Source: Rotaria macrura | Taxonomy: Eukaryota > Rotifera > Eurotatoria > Philodinida > Philodinidae | NCBI GenBank assembly: GCA_900239685.1 | Contig: OENT01000558.1 | Span: forward strand, 34,388 to 98,387 | Length of the DNA: 64,000 nucleotides | Direction: 5' to 3' | The notes under the pieces: model-generated | Told to the model about the DNA's origin: nothing | Seen by the model: only the letters and a program-made list of their open reading frames with translations | Databases searched by the model: none | Translations under genes and position numbers: made by a program | Part shown: positions 54,392 to 63,615 of the stretch, piece after piece | How positions within the stretch are numbered: the stretch's first letter is position 1 | Layout: each line of letters begins with the position of its first letter

Positions 54392-56058
54392 TTAATCAAG
54401 AACGCCTTCTTCTTCCGAGCTCACACCATCATCGCCTTCGTCCATTACATCTTCCTTGATTTGCTCGATAAATCGATCTGATTTCTTGAAGGTTTCTTCA
54501 ATCTTGAGGACGTGATCGATGTAGACAGTAGTATCCCTTGCAGTCAATGAGGAGGGCCATTGCATAGCCAAATGACGCACGTCACTTAGTCGAAAAGGGA
54601 TGTTGTTTTTTCGTTCGAAGCTTTTCAGACCAGACCATGCCAGTTCAATCCGATTAAACATACATTGCTTAACTGGTAACCTTCAAATGAACAAATATCG
54701 AACTTGATCGTTGGTATGTGATAAATTTACCGTAGTATCTGAACATTATGTTTTCCGGCGACTTCGTCTACGACATAGCGCTTTGGTGGTGGATTATCGA
54801 GAGCGACTTCGAGGAGTTCAGTTTTTGTCATGTTGTCAGAAAATAGGAAGTCATGTTCATCCAGCCAGCTGATGATCATTTTCTTCTGCCATGATCGCTT
54901 TGGTGGCATCGTCTCTTCCGTTAATTGATTATGCCAAGTAAAATTGTCGAGTATCAAAGTTACTGTGGCATCTTCCCCTGGAAATGGATGTGTAGAGTGA
55001 GGAAGGTAGAAGATCTGAGTTATCTTACCGAGCTCTTTTCGAATGATACTAGATGTTCGATCGATCCATGCGGTGAAGTGGTTTGAATCCATACTATGGT
55101 TTTCATCACATTCGAAGACATCTAACGATGGTAAATAAAAACCAGTATTTCATAGTACTCCCAAGATCCCAAGTCTTTCCCTATCACAGAAATCATAGAA
55201 GATTGATGTAAACAATCATGAATTTACCTTTTTCATCACTTTCACGTAGGCGACCTTTACCCCATTGTTCCGTCAGTCCAAACGATAGTCTTCTCTTCAT
55301 TTTTGTTACACCAAGTCTCGTCATACCAGAAAATCGTGCTGTCCCTGCTCCTTAATTCATCCAGAGCCCTGAAGTAACGAGCACGTGCGGCCATAAACGA
55401 TGGCGAATCCAGAGGGACAATAACTTTTGACGTTCGTTTGTAGACAAAGCCTAACTTTTTCATCCATCGCCATAATGTTGTTGGAGAACGGACCGGGAAA
55501 TCATCATCATCAGCCAAAATATAATCGAGAATCTTCTCAGTTGTTGGATAGGTTCGGTCGGCTAAAACTCGATGGTACGAATATCTAAAGCATTCCGTTA
55601 GTTATGAAGAAATCTTGGACAATTTTCTTTACTCACCGAATATTTTCTTGTTGTTATTTGGAAAGTAGTATTGCCGAACGTCCAGAGTGTTCAGTTTTCA
55701 ATGGTGCTCTGGCGACGGGTGTAGCCTGTTCTATCCGAGTACCCATCGGACTAAATCGTCTTTCTGCTCGATTGCGACTTCGATGACGTAGGTGAACAGT
55801 TAATTCATACTCTCCTTTGTATTTCTCCAGCTCTTGTTCAGTTGCTCTTCTTATCTCTTCAACAAGGCGTTCTTAATCTTCTCGCAGTTCTCCTTTCAGC
55901 CTTTCAACCGACCACGTTGAGATTCCGAGCATTGCTTTGAGACGTTCATTGACATTGTAAAAAGGAATTTTCTAACTGTTTTTCTCACTCTCGACGAAGT
56001 TGATCACGTTAAAGATCAACTGCGTTTCTTTTTGTGAATATTCATAACCCGTAGACAT
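54392..56058 (-). pseudogene. Damaged DDE transposase
   Basis: Four exons on the minus strand: 56058-55637, 55584-55228, 55180-54732 and 54680-54392, separated by GT-AG introns of 52, 47 and 50-51 bp. An HTH/charged N-terminal part (STWSVERLKGEL; SPTTLWRWMKKLGFVYKRTS) precedes the catalytic motifs WYDETWCNK, LILDNFTWHN and FNRIELAWSGLKSF. About 83 residues lie between the second Asp and the Glu. Lesions: in-frame TAG at 55974-55972, TAA at 55875-55873 and TAA at 55656-55654; an apparent extra G in a C4/G4 run at 55260-55263; an apparent missing base near 55147-55150. As read, no full-length enzyme can be made, so this copy should be non-autonomous unless the indels are sequencing errors and the stops are bypassed. 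Confidence 0.8.
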
Positions 56059-56305
56059 TTTGAGCTTTAGTTCGTGGGAGAGTGCGGTGAAATAGATTTT
56101 GATGACTCATTCGAGATCGGCCAGAGTAAACGTGAATAAGAATTATCCAACCGGAAGCTACGCAGAAGGCTCGAGACTAATCGGTGCTCTTTTAAACGAT
56201 TTCGACTATTCCATCCATACCAATTTGAAAGACCACGCGCCTAAACGCCTGTAAATGAACTTGATTCGTGATATTCCAGAATTATAGAGGTCGCTCTTTA
56301 TTCAG

Positions 56306-56855
56306 AAAGCATGGCACAATGATAAGCTGTATGAACCAGCTTAAAAACTACAAAGAAAACGTCCTAAAACTGCAATTTATGCCGTCCGGAGGGGGCATGA
56401 TGTGTCAGTTTTCGGGAATATTAATGTCAACTTTGACTGAAAACAACTCCATTAGATTCGTCATGATCGAAAACCTGTATAAAAACTTGTTTTTGATCGC
56501 AAATACTAAAAGCTGTGGAATCCATTTTTCATAAAATCGGGCCCCTGGGGGTGGTCATTACCTCTGCAAAGTTCGATATAAAAAATTTTGATCGACCTCA
56601 ATTCTTGTAGGTCTCGACAAGACGAATCTAACCATCATATTAGCATGAGGTTTCATAACTACTGAACGTCGAGTAGTATGTCCACAAGAAAGTTCATTTA
56701 CCCAAGAATCGACAAACTGACCCTGAAAACTTGGGCTAGACATGATTTTGTAGCGCTGAACTTTCTCTATCTATATCAGAAAATCGTGTCTATACGCTAT
56801 GTACTTAGCGAGAGTTATTAAGAAGATGGCCACCCGCCTTTTATTTTGAAATCGA
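56306..56855 (-). repeat. Right terminal inverted repeat (550 bp)
   Basis: Mirror of the left arm, with the outer end reading TCGATTTCAAAATAAAAGG on the minus strand. The only difference I found from the left arm is the third base (G instead of C). Confidence 0.9.
56840..56845 (-). terminator. Candidate poly(A) signal for the FG-GAP gene inside the transposon TIR
   Basis: AATAAA on the minus strand (TTTATT on plus) within the right TIR, 79 bp past the FG-GAP stop codon. No AATAAA or ATTAAA occurs between the stop codon and the TIR, so the insertion may supply the 3'-end signal. Confidence 0.4.
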
Positions 56856-56923
56856 TAATTGTAACTGTTGGAGATTGAAAATAGTAGAAACAAAAAAAAC
56901 TAGTCAACCTTATAGTTGCCGTA

Positions 56924-59900
56924 TTAACAAGTCTGTAAGAAAATTTCTAAAGTGTCATCCTTTTCGTTCGCTACAGCAAAATTCAGTTTTTCGTCATTGT
57001 TAAAATCACCGACAGAAATTAAGAAAGGTCGAGACTTATAGCCGGTAGAAAACGGAATAACATCACCGAAAGTTCCATCACCGTTCCCACGCAACACGCC
57101 TACTTGACCGATGCCAGAACTGCAAACTATAATGTCTATTATAGTGTCACTATTGAAATCACCAACGGCCAGTGCTGTTGGTTGAGAACCAATACCAGTC
57201 GTAATTGACTGCTGATTGAAAAATGAACCGTTACCATATCCTAGAAATATCCCAACGCTGTCATTACCATAATTAGCCACAACGATGTCCAGTGCGGAAT
57301 CGCTGTTGAAATATCCCACAGCCACATAGCATGGCATAAAGCCAGTCGAGTATGTCATTTGATTGAAGAAAAAACCATCGCTATACTGCATAAAAATTCC
57401 AAGGTTACTGGTACCTGTATTCGTGGCTACAATATCTAATTGGCTGTCCGTGTTAAAATCCCCAACAGCGAACGACTTGGGCCTCGAACCATTACCTGTA
57501 TTCAACATCATTTCGTGTGAAAACGATACAAAAGCATATCCTTGGAGGACGCTTATTGTGTTATCAACCTTATTAGCAACGATAATATCCAGTCGACTGT
57601 CATTATTAAAATCACCAGCAGCTACAGATTGTGGACCAAAACCAGTTGAAAATGTCGTTTGATTGGCAAAAGAGCCATCGCCATAGCCGAGAAGGACGCT
57701 TATTGTCTTATCATCCTTATTAGCAACGACAACATCTAGTCGAGTGTCGTTATTAAAATCACCAACAGCTACAGACGATAGCCCATAATCACTTGAAAAT
57801 GTCGTTTGATTGGCAAAAGAACCATTGCCATAACTGAGGAGGATACTTATTGTCTTATCATACTCATTAGCAACGACAATATCTAGTTGAGAGTCGTTAT
57901 TGAAATCACCAACAGCCAAAGACAATGGCCATCTACCAGTTGAAAATGTCGCTTGATTGGCAAAAGAACCACTGCCATAACCGAGAAGGATACTTATTGT
58001 GTTATCATACTCATTAGCAACGACAATATCTAGACGAGTGTCGCTATCGAAATCACCAACAGCTAAAGACGATGGCCATCTACCAGTTGAAAATGTCGCA
58101 TGATTGGCAAAAGAGCCACTGCCGTAACCGAGAAAGATATTTATTGTCTTATCATCCATATTAGCAACGACAATATCTAGTCGAGTGTCGCTATTGAAGT
58201 CACCAACAGCTACAGACGATGCCCCAGAACCAGTTAAAAATGTCGTTTGATTAGTAAAAGAACCATTGCCATAGCTGAGAAGGACACTTATTGTGTTATC
58301 CAAAGAATTAGCAACGACAACATCTAGTTGAGAGTCGTTATTGAAATCACCAACAGCTACAGACGATGGCCCAGAACCAGTTGAAAATGTCGTTTGATTG
58401 GCAAAAGAACCATTGCCATAACCGAGAAGGACACTTATTGTTTTATCCAAAGAATTAGCAACGACAACATCTAGTCGAGTGTCGCTATTAAAATCAGCAA
58501 CAGCTACAGACGATGGCCATGTACCAGTTGAAAATGTAGTTTGATTAGTAAAAGGTGCTGTATCATAGATTGCAAACACATCTAGATGATCACTATCATC
58601 GTATGAGATTATGATTGCTGCTCGATCGTTTGGTTTTAAAACAGTACCAACGACTTGCGATGGCCGCAGACCCGAAGCAGTATCATAAATTCCCAGTCTT
58701 TCAAAGGATTCGCTTCTGCTTCCTAGAAACAAAACAATACTATTAATCCCATAATTGGTTACAGCGATATCCACATGACCATCTTCATTAAAATCCTGGA
58801 TAGCCATTCCGGAGGGATGAGAACCAAACCCAGTCGAAAACACCACTTGCTTTCCAAAACTGCCATTTCTATTTCCCAGCAATAGACCTATGTTATCAGA
58901 ACCAAAGTTAGCCACTACAATGTCGGGATAGCTATCATTATTCACATCAGACAGAGCAAAACTTCGAACAAGCGCACCAGCACCAAGACTAAATAAAATT
59001 CCATTTTTCAGAGCACCAGCATCAAAAATACCGAGAAGGACACTAATTCTGTTATCATTCGCAATAGCACCAACAATATCTAGTTCAGCGTCATTATTAA
59101 AATCACCAACTGCTACAGATGATGGCGCATAACCAGTTGAGAATATCGTTTGATTGGCAAAAGAACCAGTACCATAGCCGAGAAGGACGCTTATTGTGTT
59201 ATCATACTCATTAGCAACGACAATATCTAGTCGGGTATCATTATTAAAATCACCAACAGCTAAAGACGATGGCCATCTACCAGTTGAAAATGACGCTTGA
59301 TTGGCAAAAGAACCATTGCCATAACCGAGAAGGATACTTATTGTCTTATCATCTCTATTCGCAACGACAATATCTAGTCGTGTGTCGCTATTGAAATCAC
59401 CAACAGCTACAGACGAAGGCGCAGAACCAGTTGAAAATGTCGTTTGACCAGTAAAAGAGCCATTGCCATAGCTGAAAAGGACACTTATTGTGTTATCATA
59501 CTCATTAGCAACGAAAAACTCTAGTCGAGTATCGCTATCAAAATCACCAACAGCTACGGATGCTGGCCATCTGCCAGTGGAAAATGTCGTATGATTGGTA
59601 AAAGAGCCATCGCCATAGCCGAGAAGGACACTTATTGTGTTATCATCCCTATTAGCAACGATAATATCTAGTCGAGTGTCGTTATTAAAATCAGCAACAG
59701 CTAAAGACGATGGCCATCTACCAGTGGAAAATGTCGTTTGATTAGCAAAAGAGCCACTGCCATAGCTGAGAAGGACACTTATTGTGTTATCCCAAGAATT
59801 AGCAATGACAACATCTAGTCGAGTATCGTTATTAAAATCACCAACAGCTACAGACGATGGCCCATAACCAGTTGAAAATGTTGTTTGATCAGTGAAAGAG

Positions 59901-62008
59901 CCGCTGCCGTAACCGAGAAGGACACTTACTGTGTTATCCCAAGAATTAGCAACGACAACATCTAGTCGAGTATCATTATTAAAATCACCAACAGCAACAG
60001 ACGATGGCGCAAAACCAGTTGAAAATGTCGTTTGATTAGTAAAAGAGCCATTGCCATAGCTGAGAAGGACACTTATTGTGTTATCCAAAGAATTAGCAAC
60101 GACAACATCTAGTTGTGTGTCGCTATTAAAATCACCAACAGCAACAGACGATGGCGCAAAACCAGTTGAAAATGTGGTTTGATCAGTAAAAGAGCCATTG
60201 CGATAGCCGAGAAGGATACTTATTGTGTTATCATCGATATTAGCAACGACAATATCTAGTTTAGCGTCGTTATTAAAATCACAAACAACTACAGATTGTG
60301 GACCAAAACCAGTGGAAAATGTTGGTTGATTGGCAAAAGAGCTGCTGCCATAGCGGAGAAGGACATTTATTGTGTTATCGAAAGAATTAGCAACGACAAC
60401 ATCTAGTCGAGTATCGTTATTAAAATCACCAACAGCTACAGACGATGGCCCATAACCAGTTGAAAATGTTGTGTGATCAGTGAAAGAGCCGTTGTCATTA
60501 CTGAGAAGGACGCTTATTGTGTTATCGAAAGAATTAGCAACGACAACATCTAGTCGAGTATCGTCATTAAAATCACCAACAGCTGCAGACGATGGCCGAA
60601 GGCCGGTGGAAAATGTCGTTTGATTGGTAAAAGAGCCATTGCCATAACCGAGAAGGACACTTATCGTGTTATCATCTCTATTGGCAACGACAATATCAAG
60701 TCGAGTGTCGCTATTGAAATCACCAACAGCTACAGACGATGGCCCAAAACCAGTTGCAGATGTTGTTTGATCAGTAAAAGAGCCATCGCCGTAGCTGAGA
60801 AGGACACTTGTTGTGTTATCATCCAGATTAGCAATGACAATATCTAGTCGAGTGTCGTCATTAAAGTCACCAACTGCGACGGACGATGGTCGAGAACCTG
60901 TTGAACAGGTTAGTGATGCCGTTGAATGAAGTTCTGGGTAGCCAAGCATGACGTCTATGGTGTCTGTGCCATTGCTGACGAGGACTATGTCCAAGCGGTT
61001 GTCTGTATTGAAATCGCCAATTGAAATGGAGATGTATGAAGAGGATCCAGTTGAGTAATTTCTCGGGCTTGCAAAACTTCCATCGCCGTATCCGAGTAGT
61101 ACAGAAATTGTGCTGGTGTTGTAATTGGTGACGACTAAGTCCATCCGCTTGTCGTTGTTAATGTCACCAATGACTATGGCATTTGGAAAAGCTGTGCCCG
61201 ATGAATACGGCGTCTGCAATCGAAACGTTCCATTGCCTTGGCTCAAGAATACGCCGATATTGTAATTTTTGTGATTGATAATGACGATATCTTCTAGCTG
61301 GTCATCATTGAATTGGCCAGCAGCAATAGAGTATGGATGAGATTCTAGACCCGTGGCGAGTGTACTTTGATTTGTGAAGTTTCTTGCATTGATTTGAATC
61401 AGTATACCGACAGTGCTGGTGCCGAAATTGGCGGTAGCTAGATCCATTTGTTTGTCGTTATTAAAGTCCCCGCTGACAACGGCCATTGGAAAAGAATCAT
61501 AGCCCGTTGAGTATGCGTTGGGCTCTGAGAAGCTTCCATTTCCGTATCCATAGAATATACTGACACTGTGTGTGCCATAGTTTGCTGTAACAATATCTGC
61601 TGCTGTGTCATTGTCGATATTAGAAACATGAATCCATATGGGACGAGACGATGCAGCTGATATTGGTGTGCGACCCACAAAACTGCCATTTAGGGATCCA
61701 AAAAATACGCCAACACTGTTTGTGCCAAATTTTGCGACAGCGATATCGTGTCGACCATCGTTGTTGAAATCCCCAACAGCAACCATATAGGGAGCAGAGC
61801 CCGTACCAGTGTCATATGTGTCTGAGATAGTAAAAGTGCCATAGCCATCTCCAAAGTGTATCGTTAACTTGTCAATATCATAATTGGCAACAGCAATATC
61901 CAGTATAGTGTCGTTGTTGAAATTTCCAATCGTAACAGAGCGTGAACCATAACGATAATCGATTGGATTTGGCGTTGTTAATTTGAAGTTCAGTGCACAT
62001 TTTGGGAC
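56924..62008 (-). CDS. Giant FG-GAP/VCBS-repeat protein (N-terminus not found)
   Basis: One exon, open from a splice-acceptor-like TTAATTAG at 62009-62016 down to TAA at 56926-56924, codes about 1,694 residues. An internal ATG at 61786-61784 starts its longest ATG-initiated frame, but the repeat pattern clearly continues upstream (SVTIGNFNNDTILDIAVANYD). It contains about 34 repeats of roughly 49 residues with the pattern VAVGDFNxDxRLDIVVANxxDNTISVL. The DxNxDxxxD loops are typical calcium-binding FG-GAP sites, and the repeats should fold into seven-bladed beta-propellers as in integrin alpha chains. Repeats 7-19 and 23-29 are nearly alike; outer repeats are more diverged. A signal peptide or membrane anchor is expected in the missing N-terminal exon(s). 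Likely a surface or secreted adhesion/recognition protein; large FG-GAP families are common in bdelloids. Confidence 0.85.
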   Translation of the reverse strand, partial: VPKCALNFKLTTPNPIDYRYGSRSVTIGNFNNDTILDIAVANYDIDKLTIHFGDGYGTFTISDTYDTGTGSAPYMVAVGDFNNDGRHDIAVAKFGTNSVGVFFGSLNGSFVGRTPISAASSRPIWIHVSNIDNDTAADIVTANYGTHSVSIFYGYGNGSFSEPNAYSTGYDSFPMAVVSGDFNNDKQMDLATANFGTSTVGILIQINARNFTNQSTLATGLESHPYSIAAGQFNDDQLEDIVIINHKNYNIGVFLSQGNGTFRLQTPYSSGTAFPNAIVIGDINNDKRMDLVVTNYNTSTISVLLGYGDGSFASPRNYSTGSSSYISISIGDFNTDNRLDIVLVSNGTDTIDVMLGYPELHSTASLTCSTGSRPSSVAVGDFNDDTRLDIVIANLDDNTTSVLLSYGDGSFTDQTTSATGFGPSSVAVGDFNSDTRLDIVVANRDDNTISVLLGYGNGSFTNQTTFSTGLRPSSAAVGDFNDDTRLDVVVANSFDNTISVLLSNDNGSFTDHTTFSTGYGPSSVAVGDFNNDTRLDVVVANSFDNTINVLLRYGSSSFANQPTFSTGFGPQSVVVCDFNNDAKLDIVVANIDDNTISILLGYRNGSFTDQTTFSTGFAPSSVAVGDFNSDTQLDVVVANSLDNTISVLLSYGNGSFTNQTTFSTGFAPSSVAVGDFNNDTRLDVVVANSWDNTVSVLLGYGSGSFTDQTTFSTGYGPSSVAVGDFNNDTRLDVVIANSWDNTISVLLSYGSGSFANQTTFSTGRWPSSLAVADFNNDTRLDIIVANRDDNTISVLLGYGDGSFTNHTTFSTGRWPASVAVGDFDSDTRLEFFVANEYDNTISVLFSYGNGSFTGQTTFSTGSAPSSVAVGDFNSDTRLDIVVANRDDKTISILLGYGNGSFANQASFSTGRWPSSLAVGDFNNDTRLDIVVANEYDNTISVLLGYGTGSFANQTIFSTGYAPSSVAVGDFNNDAELDIVGAIANDNRISVLLGIFDAGALKNGILFSLGAGALVRSFALSDVNNDSYPDIVVANFGSDNIGLLLGNRNGSFGKQVVFSTGFGSHPSGMAIQDFNEDGHVDIAVTNYGINSIVLFLGSRSESFERLGIYDTASGLRPSQVVGTVLKPNDRAAIIISYDDSDHLDVFAIYDTAPFTNQTTFSTGTWPSSVAVADFNSDTRLDVVVANSLDKTISVLLGYGNGSFANQTTFSTGSGPSSVAVGDFNNDSQLDVVVANSLDNTISVLLSYGNGSFTNQTTFLTGSGASSVAVGDFNSDTRLDIVVANMDDKTINIFLGYGSGSFANHATFSTGRWPSSLAVGDFDSDTRLDIVVANEYDNTISILLGYGSGSFANQATFSTGRWPLSLAVGDFNNDSQLDIVVANEYDKTISILLSYGNGSFANQTTFSSDYGLSSVAVGDFNNDTRLDVVVANKDDKTISVLLGYGDGSFANQTTFSTGFGPQSVAAGDFNNDSRLDIIVANKVDNTISVLQGYAFVSFSHEMMLNTGNGSRPKSFAVGDFNTDSQLDIVATNTGTSNLGIFMQYSDGFFFNQMTYSTGFMPCYVAVGYFNSDSALDIVVANYGNDSVGIFLGYGNGSFFNQQSITTGIGSQPTALAVGDFNSDTIIDIIVCSSGIGQVGVLRGNGDGTFGDVIPFSTGYKSRPFLISVGDFNNDEKLNFAVANEKDDTLEIFLQTC

Positions 62009-62975
62009 TAATTAACATAAGAACAAAGAAAGGGAGACATATAAGTTACTGTGTTTTAACTGTTACCTAACTACACTATAAAAATGTCATAAATAAGGTA
62101 TTAATTATTAATAATTGTCCTATTATTAGAACGAGATCTGTATGCATAGTTTTTTCAATAGAACTCCATCACAACCAGATTAATCTATTAATCAGATTAT
62201 TCGTCATGCTTTGTTTCACATCGACTAGAGAGTTCCCTCGAGTAACACCTATTTTCTGAAAAAGAGTGAATACGAAATCTAACATCGCACAAGAAAATGC
62301 TGCTATCTACTCTTAGCTGAAAGGTAAAACAGTATTCTCCTTCATATTGTATAAGTTCTTCGATGAGATGTCGACACATACAAATATCTTAATGTTGATG
62401 ATGTCGAACTCTTTGAAAATTTATGGAAAGTCAGCAATGTCTGGTGGCAATGGACCTAAAATTGAATCATGATTCATGAATACTATACATGGATGAATCA
62501 CATAAGCAATCAGAATATAATAAGTTTTTTTCTATGGATATAAAGGACTACGCAGTGGGCAGTACAAGAGAACTTCATTAATAATTTGCATTTAAAAAAT
62601 TAATCGATTATTTGAGTGATCTGTGTGCATGTGGCTTTGACTAACAGATATAAGAACCTATAGTTACATGCGCACGTCATCTGCATCGTATGAAAAAGAG
62701 ATGATCACTACATCATATCGTATGAGAAAATCACTGATATCTAAATTTATCATTTTCTATATTTTTTATCCTATAATTAAGAAGCTGAAAGATGATATTA
62801 AGATAAAGAGTTCCCTACAGAGCTGCTGTTACCGTTCCGTGATTTGAAAAATGACCACCAAATTTAATATTATTGGTGACTCAAGAAATATCTCTCCTTA
62901 GACTGGGAACCATTGGATTTGATAAAGTTGATCATTCCGAAACAAGTGACAATTACACAAGGGGGGAAAAGCAGA

Positions 62976-63063
62976 CTTCTGTACTTCAGAAGTACAGAAG
63001 TACGAAGAAGTACGAAGAAGTACCAAGAAGTACCGAAAAGTACCAAGAAGTACCAAGAAGTAC
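62976..63063. repeat. Palindrome running into a 10-bp tandem repeat
   Basis: CTTCTGTACTTC, one A, then GAAGTACAGAAG form a perfect 25-bp palindrome at 62976-63000. Its right arm continues into about seven tandem copies of GAAGTACCAA and variants, up to 63063. Confidence 0.8.
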
Positions 63064-63231
63064 AATGAGTGCCAGAACTTGCTGTGAAGATCCTTAAATT
63101 ATATTTGTCTGAAAAATAACAATTCAAACAGTAAATGTTGAGAGATTTTTATCATATTTACGACTGTTTAAAAAACTCGACAGTCGATCATTGGAAAACT
63201 CAAGAGGTTTAACTAAGCTCGTCCCCAGAAT

Positions 63232-63615
63232 GAAATGCCATGGCCTTCTATTATGAAAATTTACATCGCTCCTTAGACAGTGGCCTACTATTGTGGGCTC
63301 TGTTTTTGCTCGGATTTACCGAGAAAGTTAGGGTTTAAAAATATTTTTCTCCCATTAAAACAGACATTTTTATCAGTCAAATATTGGAATACCAGTTTTT
63401 TTGCTTGGAAAAAGGTCATTTTTTTCACGAAACCTTCATTTTTTTACAAAAAACCCAGATTTTTTACAAAAAAAAAAAGAACTTGTACTGAAAAAACAGG
63501 TTTTTTAGTGCTAAAACCTGAAAATTTACTGAATTTCCGAAAAAGCTTCTGGAGATCGCATGGCCTTCTATTATGTCTTGTGACCGTTGTCTTGGGAGTG
63601 GCCTTCTAATATGGG
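63232..63615. repeat. Two direct ~64-bp repeats about 320 bp apart
   Basis: TGGCCTTCTATTATG occurs at 63241-63255 and 63561-63575. Each is followed 38-40 bp later by a variant (TGGCCTACTATTGTG at 63281; TGGCCTTCTAATATG at 63599). The two pairs form direct repeats around a poly(A)/poly(T)-rich core. It may be a small retroelement remnant or a solo repeat; no coding sequence supports either. Confidence 0.5.

Larger units (their letters stand above)
53769..56855 (-). mobile_element. Long-TIR DNA transposon, Tc1/mariner-superfamily type
   Basis: A 3,087-bp element flanked by TA on both sides (53767-53768 and 56856-56857), the target duplication of Tc1/mariner elements. Its terminal inverted repeats are about 550 bp each and look identical except for the third base. 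Between them lies one minus-strand transposase with DDE-type motifs and three short introns, carrying nonsense codons and frameshifts. The element lies between the ankyrin-like gene and the 3' end of the FG-GAP gene. Spacing of the catalytic residues suggests the DD82E ('Sailor'-like) group rather than classical DD34D/E; this is from memory and a family search is needed. Confidence 0.85.

Noticed and set aside
57363-57662. Plus-strand open frames within the FG-GAP exon (also 60620-60847)
   Set aside because: Shadows of the repeat-rich coding sequence on the minus strand.
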